From positions 262,865 to 326,864 of the forward strand of contig CAYMYN010000004.1 of the NCBI GenBank assembly GCA_964394665.1: DNA of 64,000 bases, read 5' to 3'. This stretch comes from CAYMYN01 sp964394665 (GTDB lineage Bacteria; Planctomycetota; UBA1135; GCA-002686595). Positions 27,560 to 36,415 of the stretch are shown piece after piece. How positions within the stretch are numbered: position 1 is the first letter of the stretch; each line of letters begins with the position of its first letter. Both the position numbers and the translations under genes were made by a program. The notes under the pieces were generated by a model. The model saw only the letters and a list, made by a program, of their open reading frames with translations, was not told where the DNA came from and made no database searches.

Positions 27560-28411
27560 GTGGACGACCCGCAGCCCGACGAAGCGCGACGGCGCCCGTT
27601 GCCCGCCGGCCCCGAGGCCGCGCGGGTGTGGGGCAAACGGTCGGTCGATCCCGACGAGCCGCGCCTCCTGGGCGCGCCGCGCAGCCGCACGGAGGAGTTC
27701 CTGCGCGTGCTGCGCATCGGCGCCGAGTTCGTGCGCGGCTTCCGCGCCCTGCACTTCGTCGGGCCCTGCGTGACGGTCTTCGGCTCGGCGCGCTTCGGCG
27801 CGGACCACCGCTACTACCGCCTGGCGCGCGAGGTCGGCCGGGGGCTGGCGCGCGAGGGCTGGACCGTCCTGACCGGCGGCGGCCCGGGCATCATGGAGGC
27901 CGCCAACCGCGGCGCGCAGGAGGCGGGCGGGCGCTCGATCGGCTGCAACATCGTGTTGCCGATGGAGCAGCAGCCCAACCCCTACCTCGATCGCATGATC
28001 GAGTTCCGCTACTTCTTCGTGCGCAAGGTGATGCTGGTCAAGTACTCGATCGGCTTCGTCACCCTGCCCGGCGGCTTCGGCACCCTGGACGAGATCTTCG
28101 AGACCGCCACGCTGATGCAGACCGGCAAGATCCGGGACTTCCCGGTGGTGCTGATGGGCGTCGACTACTGGCGGCCGCTGCTCGACTTCGTGCGCGACAC
28201 CATGATGGCGGAGAAGACGATCTCGCCCACGGACCTCGACGCGCTGACGGTCACCGACGACCCCGAGGAGGCGCTCGCCGCCCTGCGCCGCGGCGTCCAG
28301 GATTCGTCCGAGGCCGGGCGCTGGAAGAGCGCGCCCCGTCCCAGCGTGGTGCTCGGCGAACACGACGGGGTGCGCGAGCCGACCCCGCCCGAGCCCGGGG
28401 CGCCAACCTGA
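27560..28411 (+). CDS. LOG family protein (TIGR00730-type Rossmann fold)
   Basis: This is a 283-residue protein with the LOG signature. TVLTGGGPGIMEAANRGA and LPGGFGTLDEIFE form the phosphoribohydrolase active site. VTVFGSARFG is the first strand-loop, and EFRYFFVRKVMLVKYS is the helix before PGGxGT. LOG enzymes release free base from nucleoside 5-monophosphates, cytokinin-type substrates in plants; many bacterial members have undetermined substrates. The start GTG at 27560 is supported by a strong ribosome site AGGGAGGA at 27545-27552. The N-terminal ~60 residues and the Pro-rich C-terminus are extensions beyond the core. Confidence 0.9.
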   Translation: MDDPQPDEARRRPLPAGPEAARVWGKRSVDPDEPRLLGAPRSRTEEFLRVLRIGAEFVRGFRALHFVGPCVTVFGSARFGADHRYYRLAREVGRGLAREGWTVLTGGGPGIMEAANRGAQEAGGRSIGCNIVLPMEQQPNPYLDRMIEFRYFFVRKVMLVKYSIGFVTLPGGFGTLDEIFETATLMQTGKIRDFPVVLMGVDYWRPLLDFVRDTMMAEKTISPTDLDALTVTDDPEEALAALRRGVQDSSEAGRWKSAPRPSVVLGEHDGVREPTPPEPGAPT

Positions 28412-28445
28412 CGCCGCGCGTCCCCGCGAACCGCGCCCGAGCCGC

Positions 28446-29465
28446 TCAAGGCCGCAGCCAGATCTCCCAGGGGTTTGGGAGCGCGGGGTCGGTGAGCATC
28501 GCGGCGCTGGGCGTGAACAGGGCGCGGTGTTCGGGCCGCACCAGGAGCAACAGGTCGCTGGTGCGATTGTGGATCGGGGCCAGGGGGCGATCCGCGGGTG
28601 CGCCGACCTCGAGCACGATCGGCTCGCCATCGGGGGGCACCAGGGTCAGGAGGGTGGGCTCGGCCAGGCCCAGCTCGGCGGCGCGCGCGGGCGCGGCAAA
28701 CCCCTCGTAGGGCACGCGCACGAGGAAGGCCAACCAGGCGGCGACGCGGAAGGGCAGGGGCGCGTCCGCGCTGCGCTCCCCGTCCACGAGCAAGGTCCAG
28801 GCGAACTCGCCGGACGCCGCGGGGTCGGGGACGAGCTCGAGCGACTCGCCGCCGGGCCGATCGAGGAACACGCGCCGGACGCCGCGCCGCGGATCGAGGG
28901 GCGTGCCGGCCAGGACCCGCAGGTCGAGCAGGGGCGGCAGGGCGCCGGCGCCGCGCTCGAGGAGCGGCCGCGGCGCGGCGTCGATCTCGAGCGCGTGCGG
29001 CTCGCCGACGCGCCGCACGAAGGTGCGCCCGCCGCCCGGGCCGGGTAGGTGCGCGCCGACGTCGAGGGCCAGCAGCTCGGCCCCGTCGGAGCGCAGGAGC
29101 GTGACGCGGATCGCGGCCAGCGGATCGAGGGCCGCGTGTTCGAGCTCGGTGGCGTCGAACGCGCGCTCGAGGCCGTGGGCGTTCGCCAGGCCGAGCACCA
29201 GCTCGCCGATCTCGCCCGCGTGGGCCGGCGCGGAGAGCGCGCTCACGCAGCGCCACTGGCCCGCGCTGAAGGCGTAGCGGTGTTCGCCCGGCCCGGGCGG
29301 GTCGACGACCAGGGCGGAGACCTGCAGCGGCCGTTCCCCGGCGTAGAGCGGCGCGAGCGGCGTGGACCGGGTGCGCGCGCCGGGGTCCGGCAGGCGCCGC
29401 CCCAGGCCCACGACCAGCGCGAGCAGGGCGGAGAGGCCCAGCGCGACGAGCGGCGCGCCGCGCAT
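28446..29465 (-). CDS. DUF4340-like membrane-anchored protein of a Gld-type ABC operon
   Basis: This is a 339-residue protein with one N-terminal transmembrane helix (APLVALGLSALLALVVGL) and a large extracytoplasmic beta-rich region. The layout resembles DUF4340 proteins: pairs of similar domains with blocks such as LAEPTLLTLVPPDGEPIVLE and NRTSDLLLLVRPEHRALF. These genes regularly close GldA-GldF-GldG-like ABC clusters. The ATG overlaps the upstream GldG-like stop by 4 bp (ATGA), so it is the last gene of the four-gene operon 34175-28446. Its molecular role is unknown. The domain assignment rests on context as much as on sequence. Confidence 0.7.
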   Translation of the reverse strand: MRGAPLVALGLSALLALVVGLGRRLPDPGARTRSTPLAPLYAGERPLQVSALVVDPPGPGEHRYAFSAGQWRCVSALSAPAHAGEIGELVLGLANAHGLERAFDATELEHAALDPLAAIRVTLLRSDGAELLALDVGAHLPGPGGGRTFVRRVGEPHALEIDAAPRPLLERGAGALPPLLDLRVLAGTPLDPRRGVRRVFLDRPGGESLELVPDPAASGEFAWTLLVDGERSADAPLPFRVAAWLAFLVRVPYEGFAAPARAAELGLAEPTLLTLVPPDGEPIVLEVGAPADRPLAPIHNRTSDLLLLVRPEHRALFTPSAAMLTDPALPNPWEIWLRP

Positions 29466-32400
29466 CAGCCGCGCCCCCTGCGCCAGGCGCCCAGGAGCAA
29501 CAACAGGAGCGGTCCGGCGCCCACGACGACGATGCGCCAGCGCAGGCGCGCCGTCGGCTCCACGTACCCCAGGCCGGCGCGCGTGGGGCGCTTGGCGAGC
29601 AACCCGGCCAACTCGTCCGGCAGCGCCAGGTGCGCGACGGCGCACAGCAGCAGTTGGGCGTGGTCGTAACCCTCGGCGTGCAGCTCCTCGCCCTGGAAGG
29701 GCCGCGACGCGCCGACGAGCAGCAAACGCCCCGGGGGGGCCGCGGGGCGCTCGAGCAGGCGCGCGCGCGTGCGGCCTTCCAGCTCCTCGAGCTCGAGCGG
29801 CGGGAAGGCGCCCTCGACCAGCAGCGCCAGGTTCGCCGGCTCGGCGAGCGACTCGACGCCCTCGAGGCCCGTGTTCCCCGCGAGGGCCGCGGGCGGCAGG
29901 TCCCCGCCGCTCCAGGCGAAGGTCCAGGCGTGCTCGCTGCCGGTCCACAGGGGCGTCGCGACCAGGCCGTGGCGCGCGAGGCGCTCGGGGTCGAGCACGA
30001 TGCGGCTGGGGGCCGCGAACAACCCGTCGCCGACGCCCGCGAAGAGCGCCGCGCCGCGCGCCGTGCGCCGCGCGGAGGAGGCGACGACGAGGAAGGGCTG
30101 GCTCGACTCCTGGGTTCGGTAGCGCGGCCCCTCCAGTCCCGCGTCGACCCGCGTGCGCACCGCCAGGGAGCCCATGTGGGCGTCGAGGAGCACGTCGCGC
30201 GCGAGCTCGATGCCGAGCTCGGGGAAGTACTCGCGCTCGAGGTCCGCGAACTGCGGCCGCGGCCAGAAGGCCAGGGCCAGGTTCGTCTCCTCGAGCTGGC
30301 GCGCCACGATCTCGAAGTGCTGCGCCGCGACGAGCGCCGCGCCGCCGGCGGCGAGGTGGTCGGCCAGGACCTCGAGCATCGGCAGGATGTCGCGGCGCGG
30401 CTGGAGCCACACGAGCAGCTCGCCCGCGTCCGGCGGCCGCGGCCGGGCCGCGTCGAGGGCGCGCACCTCGAAGCCGTGGCCGGCCAGGAGGCGCGCGGCC
30501 GGGTTCCAGGCGTCGCGTTCGCGGGGCGCGAACAGGCCGCGGCGTTGGAACTCGAGCGTCGCCTCGGCGGGGGAGAGGCGCGGGCTCGTGCTGGCCAGCG
30601 CGATCCGCGCCCGCGCTCCGGTGGCGACCTCGCGCGCGGCGAGCGCCAGGCGGAAGCGCAGGTTCTCGAAGCTCGCCGGCGAGGGGAAGGCCAGCCGCGC
30701 CTCGCGGTCTCCGCAACGCAGGCGCAGGTAGGCGTGCACGCGGCGCAGGCTCAGGCGTTCGTCGAGGCGCGAGGCGAAGAGCAGCGGCGCGAGCCCCTCG
30801 GCCTCCAGGCGCTCGAGCTCGGCGCCCGCGGCGCGCCGGCGGCGGTGCACGATCCCCGGCACGGCGCGCGCGAGGTCGCCGCACAGGGCCTCGGCCTCGC
30901 GCGCGGGGGCCCGCAGCTCGGGCGGCAGGCGGTCGGGCGGCGAGAAGATCGTCTCGAGCTCGAGCACGGCCTGCGGATCGGCGCGGCGCGCCTCGGCGAT
31001 CCAGGCGGCGAGGGCCGCGTGTTCGGCCGCCGAGGGCCGGTTCCAGGCCGCGCGCGTCCAGTCGGCCTCGAAGCGCACGCACGCGGCGCACAGGGCGATG
31101 GCCAGCAGGCCGGCGGCGAGGCGCGGCGCGAGCCGACGCGTGAGCGTGCCCCGCCGCGCGCGTCGCTCCCCGCGCGCGCGCCGGCCCGTGGCGGCGCGCG
31201 CCAGGCCCGCGAGGGCCAACGCCAGGGTCGGGCCGCCGACGACGAACAGGCGCCAGCCCAGGCGCTCGGAGGCCGCCAGGGGCGCGAGCGGCGCGGGCAG
31301 GGAACGGGCGACGTCGCCGCGCACGCGCCCCTCGGCTCCGGCCAACGAGTCGAGGGCGATCCCGAGCAGGGCGCCGTGGGCGTAGCGCCCGTCGCCGAGG
31401 GCGCCGTCCTCGAAGGGGCTGCTGGCCGCGAGCACCAGCGCCGGCCCCGTCCAGGGCTCGCCCGGCTCGACCAGGGCCGCCAAGGCCACCTCGCCGAGGG
31501 GGTCGCCGTCGAGCTCGCCCACCTCGCGCCACGACAGGCGCGCCTGGAACGGCTCGGCGCGCAGGGCGAGCTCGCTGGTCGTCGCGAGCACGCTGGCGCG
31601 CGCGCCGAGGGCGGCCAGACGCGCGGCGTCGGGGGCGAAGGCGCCCGGCGCGACGAACAACAGGTGCCCGTTGGGTTGGCCCGCGAGCAGCCGAAAGTCC
31701 TGGTTGGGGGCGATGCAGCGCACGCGGTGCGGAGCGCTCAGCACCTCGCCGCCGGGGAGCTCGCGGGCGTCGGCGGTCGGGTCGAGCACGAGGCCGCCCT
31801 CGAGGGCCAGGCCCAGGTGCGCGAGCAACTCGCCATACGCGCGGCCCGCGGACTCGACGCGCACGCTGGAGGCCGCCCCGTCGCCCTCCTCGAGGGCGCG
31901 TAGCTCCGCGCCGCCGAGCAACAGGGCCCCGCCCCGGGCGCGGAACGCGTCGAGGCGGCGCAGGACCTCGCCGTCCGCGGCGCGCGGCTCGAGCCAGACG
32001 AGCACGTCGGCCTCGGGCAACGCGCCGGCGGCGGTGAGATCGACCTCGAGCAGCTCGCCCGCCCGCGACAGGGCCGAGCGCAACTCGCGGAAGCGCGGTG
32101 GCGCGTCGAGCGCGATCCGCGGCCGGCGCGGCGCGAGCGATTCCTGCACGTGGCGCAGGCACAGCTCCTCGAGCTGCGCCGCGTGCTCGGGCCCCAGGCC
32201 GTTCAGCACCACGGCGGGCCGCGTGCCCAGGGCCAGGCGCAGGGACGACCACAGGGGTTGTTCGACGTAGCCGTCGCGTTCGATCCGGCGCGCGCGCCAG
32301 GGGGCCAGGCCCGCGCGCTGGCGCCAACCGCCCGACCCCGGGCCCGCGTCGGGCTCGAGGCGCCGCACCACGACCCGTTCGGGCGCCTCGCGTTCGATGC

Positions 32401-32662
32401 GCGCCAGGGCCGCGGCGAGGTCGCCCTCGAGGTGCCGCAGGTGCGCGGGCACGTCGGCGGCGGGCGTGGCGAGCAGCTCGAGGCGCAGGCGCAGGCCCTG
32501 GTGCCGCAGGGCCGCGGCGAGCTCGCGGGCCGCGCCGCGCGCGTCGCGCCGCAGGTCGAGGCGCGGCGCGCCGCCGCGCTCCGCCAGCCAGGCCGTGGCG
32601 AGCACCAGGGCGAAGGCCAACGCCCCCAGCAGGGGCAGCGCGAGAAGCGCGCGCCGCTTCAC
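29465..32662 (-). CDS. Tandem GldG-like (ABC_transp_aux) membrane protein, internally duplicated
   Basis: This is a 1065-residue protein starting at a GTG that overlaps the permease stop (GTGA). The N-terminal half (~1-530) is one GldG-like unit. It has a membrane anchor (RALLALPLLGALAFALVL), a region resembling the GldG DUF4350-like fold (RPAVVLNGLGPEHAAQLEEL, EADVLVWLEPRAADG), and a closing transmembrane helix (LFVVGGPTLALALAGLA). After a basic linker a second unit starts with another anchor (LAAGLLAIALCAACVRF), repeats the scheme (DAGELLVWLQPRRDILPMLE) and ends in a C-terminal helix (IVVVGAGPLLLLLLGAW). GldG-type proteins are auxiliary subunits of ABC exporters first known from gliding motility. 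Here two units appear fused. Confidence 0.72.
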   Translation of the reverse strand: MKRRALLALPLLGALAFALVLATAWLAERGGAPRLDLRRDARGAARELAAALRHQGLRLRLELLATPAADVPAHLRHLEGDLAAALARIEREAPERVVVRRLEPDAGPGSGGWRQRAGLAPWRARRIERDGYVEQPLWSSLRLALGTRPAVVLNGLGPEHAAQLEELCLRHVQESLAPRRPRIALDAPPRFRELRSALSRAGELLEVDLTAAGALPEADVLVWLEPRAADGEVLRRLDAFRARGGALLLGGAELRALEEGDGAASSVRVESAGRAYGELLAHLGLALEGGLVLDPTADARELPGGEVLSAPHRVRCIAPNQDFRLLAGQPNGHLLFVAPGAFAPDAARLAALGARASVLATTSELALRAEPFQARLSWREVGELDGDPLGEVALAALVEPGEPWTGPALVLAASSPFEDGALGDGRYAHGALLGIALDSLAGAEGRVRGDVARSLPAPLAPLAASERLGWRLFVVGGPTLALALAGLARAATGRRARGERRARRGTLTRRLAPRLAAGLLAIALCAACVRFEADWTRAAWNRPSAAEHAALAAWIAEARRADPQAVLELETIFSPPDRLPPELRAPAREAEALCGDLARAVPGIVHRRRRAAGAELERLEAEGLAPLLFASRLDERLSLRRVHAYLRLRCGDREARLAFPSPASFENLRFRLALAAREVATGARARIALASTSPRLSPAEATLEFQRRGLFAPRERDAWNPAARLLAGHGFEVRALDAARPRPPDAGELLVWLQPRRDILPMLEVLADHLAAGGAALVAAQHFEIVARQLEETNLALAFWPRPQFADLEREYFPELGIELARDVLLDAHMGSLAVRTRVDAGLEGPRYRTQESSQPFLVVASSARRTARGAALFAGVGDGLFAAPSRIVLDPERLARHGLVATPLWTGSEHAWTFAWSGGDLPPAALAGNTGLEGVESLAEPANLALLVEGAFPPLELEELEGRTRARLLERPAAPPGRLLLVGASRPFQGEELHAEGYDHAQLLLCAVAHLALPDELAGLLAKRPTRAGLGYVEPTARLRWRIVVVGAGPLLLLLLGAWRRGRG

Positions 32663-33426
32663 GTGCGGTGCCTCGCCACCACCACGGCGTTCAGCCACAG
32701 GGCCACGGCCGCCGTGCCCACGAAGTAGACGAGCGAGGGCCCGGTGACGAGGCCGCGCACGAAGCGCTCGTAGTGCGGCAGGGCCGAGACGTGGTCGGCG
32801 AGGAAGCGCCCGAGCCCCAGGCGCGGCGCCGCGCCGTCGAGCACGGCGGTCACCAGCGGATGCCCGCTGGCGATCAGCACGAAGCCCAGGAGCGCCGCCG
32901 CGAGGAAGGCCACGATCTGATCGGCGGTCAGGCTCGAGGCCAGGCAGCCCAGGGCCAGGATCTGCGCGCCGAGCAGCAGCGCGCCGAGGTAGCCCGCGGC
33001 CACCAGCCCCAGGTCCGGCCGTCCCAGGGCCAACAGCATGACCACGATCGGCAGGGTGCCGACGAGGAACAGCGCGTAGAGCACCAGGCACGCGAGGTAC
33101 TTGCCGAGCACCACCTGGCCCGCGCGCAGGGGCAGGGTCGCCCACAGCTCGAAGGTGCGGTGCTTGCGTTCCTCGGCCCACACGCGCATCGAGATCGCCG
33201 GCAGGAGCACGGCGGCGAGCGGCGCGAGCAGGTCGAAGAGCGGCCCGAGGTCGAGTTTTCCGGTCAGGAAGAACTCGTTCATGAACAGCGAGGTCACGAG
33301 CAGCAGGCCGGCGATGGTCGTGACGTAGGCGATGGCCGAGTCGAAGAAGGCCCCGAGCTCGCGCCCGCAGACGACGCGCACGCCGCTCGCGAGCCCAGCG
33401 TGCTGGGCCCCGCGCGCGGCGCTCAT
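32659..33426 (-). CDS. ABC-2 type permease, GldF-like
   Basis: This is a 255-residue integral membrane protein with about six helices. It starts RVVCGRELGAFFDSAIAYVT, typical of ABC-2/GldF permeases with an amphipathic first helix. Hydrophobic segments include AYVTTIAGLLLVTSLFM, LVLYALFLVGTLPIVVMLLA, LGALLLGAQILALGCLAS and IVAFLAAALLGFVLIASG. The motif WAEERKHRTFELWATLPL is a cytoplasmic loop conserved in these exporters. It pairs with the ATPase gene directly upstream, with a 4-bp ATGA overlap. Substrate unknown. Confidence 0.87.
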   Translation of the reverse strand: MSAARGAQHAGLASGVRVVCGRELGAFFDSAIAYVTTIAGLLLVTSLFMNEFFLTGKLDLGPLFDLLAPLAAVLLPAISMRVWAEERKHRTFELWATLPLRAGQVVLGKYLACLVLYALFLVGTLPIVVMLLALGRPDLGLVAAGYLGALLLGAQILALGCLASSLTADQIVAFLAAALLGFVLIASGHPLVTAVLDGAAPRLGLGRFLADHVSALPHYERFVRGLVTGPSLVYFVGTAAVALWLNAVVVARHRT

Positions 33427-34175
33427 CGGGCGGCCTCCGCGGGCCGCGCGGCGCGCGCCTCGGCGACGGCGCGCAGCACGAGCCCCTCGACGCTGGTCGC
33501 CTCGGCGGCGGCGCGCGCGCGCAGGGACTCGACGCCCTCGTCCAGGCACAGGCGGCCGCCCTGGATGACCAGCAGGCGGGTCGAGATCTCGACCACCTCG
33601 GCCAGGATGTGGCTCGAGAACAGGATCGCGCGGCCCTCCGCCAGCTCGCGCAGGAAATCGCGGAAGGCCACGACCTGCACCGGGTCGAGGCCGTGGGTGG
33701 GTTCGTCGAGGATCAGCACCGGCGGATCGTGGATCAGCGCGGCGGCGAGCCCGATGCGCTGGCGAAAGCCCTTCGAGCAGGCGCTGATGCGTTTGCCGAG
33801 CACGGGCTCGAGGGCGCAGCGGCGGGCGACCCAGGCGCTGCGCTCGCGCAGGGAGTCCCCTCCGAGCCCGCGGGCGCGACCGATGAAGCGCAGGAACTGC
33901 GCCACGCGCATGGTCTCGAAGAGCGCGTTGTGCTCGGGCAGGTACCCGATGCGCCGGCGCACCTCGAGCGGCCGGCGGCGGGTGTCGAAGCCCTGCACCT
34001 CGAGGCGCCCGGCGCTGGGCTCGAGGTAGGTGCACAGCAGCTTGAGCAGCGTGCTCTTGCCCGCGCCGTTGGGGCCCAGGAAACCCACGATCTCCCCCGG
34101 CCCGATGCGGAAGGAGACGCCTTCGACCGCGGGCACGCCGTCGTAGTCCTTGGAGACGTCTTGGACCTCGATCAT
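33423..34175 (-). CDS. ABC transporter ATP-binding protein, GldA-like
   Basis: This is a 250-residue ATPase. Walker A is GPNGAGKST, the Q-loop region is RRRIGYLPEHNALFETM, and Walker B is PPVLILDEPTHGLDP. The switch His is in FSSHILAEV. The signature motif reads CSKGFRQR, a common variant of LSGGQ in GldA/NatA-type exporters. It drives the ABC-2 permease encoded next. Four genes (ATPase, permease, double GldG-like, DUF4340-like) follow each other with 4-bp overlaps throughout, so this is one operon. It is divergent from the GDSL gene at 34261. Confidence 0.92.
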   Translation of the reverse strand: MIEVQDVSKDYDGVPAVEGVSFRIGPGEIVGFLGPNGAGKSTLLKLLCTYLEPSAGRLEVQGFDTRRRPLEVRRRIGYLPEHNALFETMRVAQFLRFIGRARGLGGDSLRERSAWVARRCALEPVLGKRISACSKGFRQRIGLAAALIHDPPVLILDEPTHGLDPVQVVAFRDFLRELAEGRAILFSSHILAEVVEISTRLLVIQGGRLCLDEGVESLRARAAAEATSVEGLVLRAVAEARAARPAEAAR

Positions 34176-34260
34176 CGCTTCGGGCGCGGAGGATACGGCC
34201 CGCGCCCCCACGGCGCAGCCCGATTCCCGCCCGCGCGCGGCGCCGCTACGCTCTTCCCCC

Positions 34261-35313
34261 GTGTCCACCGCGAGTTCGACCGACCCCCGCGCGCCGGCGC
34301 GCCGCGCGCTCGGCCGGCGCCTCTTGGGGCTGGGCCTGGGGCTCTTGGTGGGCCTCTTCGCCTGCGAGCTCCTCGTGCGCGTGTCCATCGGCGTGCCGCT
34401 GGTCGAACGCACGCCCCTGCTGCGCGTCCAGGCCAATCCCCAGCGCGGCTGGGAGATGGTCCCCGGCGAGGCGCACTACACCTACCTCGAGCGGGTCGAG
34501 ATCAACTCCCTGGGCCTGCGCGGCCCGGAGGTTCCGCTCGAGAAGGAGCCCGGCGAGGTGCGCGTGCTCGTGCTCGGGGACTCGCTCACCTACGGCCAGG
34601 GCGTGGGGGAGCGCGACACCGTGCCGGCGCGCCTCGAGCAGCGCCTGCGCGAGCTCGAGCCCAACCGACCCTGGCGCGTCATCAACGCCGGGCACCGCGG
34701 GTACTCGATGCGTCAGAGCCTGGGCCTGCTGGCCGAGCTCGGCGAGCGCATCGCGCCGGACGTGGTGTTGTTCCTGTGGTACTGGAACGACCTCGACCCG
34801 GTCGACGTCGCGCGCATCCACCGCCGCCTGTCCGAGACGGGCCCGGTGACGCTGGACATCGGCGCGCCCTTCGAGGGCGGGGCCGCCCTGCGCTGGCACG
34901 GGCGCCAGCTCCTGCGCCGCAGCGCGCTGCTCATGTACCTGCACGAGCTGCGCAAGCTCGGGGCCGGCCCGCCGGGCCCGGAGTACGCCGAGCAAGGCTT
35001 CGCGCGCCTCGAGCGCGAACTCGACGAGTTCGCGGCGCGCTGCGCGGCCCTCTCCGCGCGACCCCTGTTCGGGATCGTGCCCGACGTGGGTTCGCTCCTG
35101 CGCCCGCACTGGACCGACGCGCTCGTCGCCGGTGCCAGCGAGCGCGCCGCGGCGCGCGGTCTGCCGCTGATCGAGCTCGCCCCGGCGCTCGCCCCGCTCC
35201 TCGCGCACACCGGCCGCCCCCCGATCCTCGTCTTCGACGGCCACTACGACCCCACCGGCAACCGCGCCCTCGCCGAGGCCCTGGTGGAACCGCTGCGCGC
35301 GCTCGTGCGCTGA
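34261..35313 (+). CDS. Membrane-anchored GDSL/SGNH hydrolase
   Basis: This is a 350-residue protein starting at a GTG. One transmembrane anchor lies near the N-terminus (LLGLGLGLLVGLFACELLV). The SGNH domain has block I VLVLGDSLTYGQGVGE (nucleophile Ser), block II INAGHRGYSMRQS, block III-like FLWYWNDLD (Asn), and a terminal FDGHYDPTGNRALAEAL with the catalytic Asp/His. This arrangement occurs in envelope or exopolysaccharide O-acyl esterases and in AlgX/AlgJ-like proteins; the substrate here is unknown. It shares its layout with the partial gene at 1-749. Confidence 0.85.
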   Translation: MSTASSTDPRAPARRALGRRLLGLGLGLLVGLFACELLVRVSIGVPLVERTPLLRVQANPQRGWEMVPGEAHYTYLERVEINSLGLRGPEVPLEKEPGEVRVLVLGDSLTYGQGVGERDTVPARLEQRLRELEPNRPWRVINAGHRGYSMRQSLGLLAELGERIAPDVVLFLWYWNDLDPVDVARIHRRLSETGPVTLDIGAPFEGGAALRWHGRQLLRRSALLMYLHELRKLGAGPPGPEYAEQGFARLERELDEFAARCAALSARPLFGIVPDVGSLLRPHWTDALVAGASERAAARGLPLIELAPALAPLLAHTGRPPILVFDGHYDPTGNRALAEALVEPLRALVR

Positions 35314-35428
35314 GCTACCGGTGGCGTCCAGGGCGCGGAGAAGAGCAGCCAGTCCATCACAGAGCCACGGAGGGCGCAGAGACCGGACGGAGCTGGGGCA
35401 GAACGGAGAAGGGGGGAGGGGGGCGCCG
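35314..35428. other. Convergent spacer with CACAGAG-type repeat remnant
   Basis: This is the spacer between the GDSL gene and the convergent oppF-like gene. At 35357-35382 it reads CACAGAGCCACGGAGGG followed by CGCAGAGACC. It is poorer in GC than its surroundings and resembles the CACAGAG-rich sequence seen near mobile or GxxExxY-type genes in many genomes (recalled). No open frame or strong hairpin was found. Confidence 0.35.
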
Positions 35429-36415
35429 TCAGTCGGGGAGGTGGCAGGCGCGGATGCCGAGGGCGTGGGGCTGGAGCTCGGGGCGCTCCCGCGAGCAGCG
35501 CTCCCCGGGGACCTGGGCGCGCTCGGGGCAGCGGGGGTGGAAGGCGCAGCCGCTGGGCGGGGCGGTGGGGGAGGGCACGTCGCCCTCGAGCACGATGCGG
35601 CGGCGCGCTCGCTCGCGCGTGGGGTCGGGGATCGGGACGGCCGAGAGCAGGGCGCGCGTGTAGGGGTGGGCGGGGGCGGCGAAGAGCGCGTCGCGGGGCG
35701 CGAGCTCGACGATGCGACCGAGGTACATCACGGCCACGCGCTCGCACAGGTGGCGCACGACGGCCAGGTCGTGGGCGATGAAGATCAGCGCCAGGCCGAA
35801 GCGTTCGCGCAGCTCCTTCAGGAGGTTCACGATCTGGGCCTGGATCGAGACGTCGAGCGCGCTCACGGGCTCGTCGCACGCGAGTAGCTCGGGCTCGAGG
35901 GCCAGGGCGCGGGCGATGCCGATGCGTTGGCGCTGGCCGCCGGAGAACTCGTGCGGATAGCGCTGCACGAAGCGCGGGTCGAGGCCCACGACGTCCAGCA
36001 GGGCCATGGCGCGCAGGCGCCGCTCGCGGGGCTTGCCGATGCGGTGGATGGTGAGCGGCTCGGCCAGGATCGAGCCCACCGTCTGGCGCGGATCGAGGGA
36101 CCCATAGGGGTCCTGGAAGATCATCTGCATGCGCCGCCGATGGGGCAGCCAGGCGCGGCGCGAGAGGCCCACGAGCTCCACGCCGTCCAGGCGTACCGAG
36201 CCGGAGGTGGGCGGGTGCAGGCCCAGGATCGCGCGCGCGACGGTGCTCTTGCCGCAGCCGGACTCGCCCACCAGGCCCAGGGTCTGGCCGCGCTCGAGCT
36301 CGAAGCTGACGCCCTCGACGGCGTGCACCCAGTGGCGCGGCCGGCCGAGCAGGCCCGCGCGGCCCAGGGGGAAACGTTTGACGAGATCGCGGACGGCGAG
36401 CAGGGGCGCGCTCAT
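35429..36415 (-). CDS. oppF: Oligopeptide ABC transporter ATPase OppF/DppF-like (operon 1)
   Basis: This is a 328-residue ATPase. Walker A is GESGCGKST, the Q-loop is MIFQDPYGSLDPR, the signature is FSGGQRQRIGIARA, Walker B is ELLACDEPVSALD, and the switch is FIAHDL. The C-terminal oligopeptide/dipeptide domain carries CAFHPRCPERAQVPGERC and a final RACHLPD; these cysteines form the 4Fe-4S-type site seen in Opp/Dpp ATPases. It is the last gene of the five-gene operon 41648-35429. The ATG overlaps the oppD stop by 4 bp. Confidence 0.94.
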   Translation of the reverse strand: MSAPLLAVRDLVKRFPLGRAGLLGRPRHWVHAVEGVSFELERGQTLGLVGESGCGKSTVARAILGLHPPTSGSVRLDGVELVGLSRRAWLPHRRRMQMIFQDPYGSLDPRQTVGSILAEPLTIHRIGKPRERRLRAMALLDVVGLDPRFVQRYPHEFSGGQRQRIGIARALALEPELLACDEPVSALDVSIQAQIVNLLKELRERFGLALIFIAHDLAVVRHLCERVAVMYLGRIVELAPRDALFAAPAHPYTRALLSAVPIPDPTRERARRRIVLEGDVPSPTAPPSGCAFHPRCPERAQVPGERCSRERPELQPHALGIRACHLPD

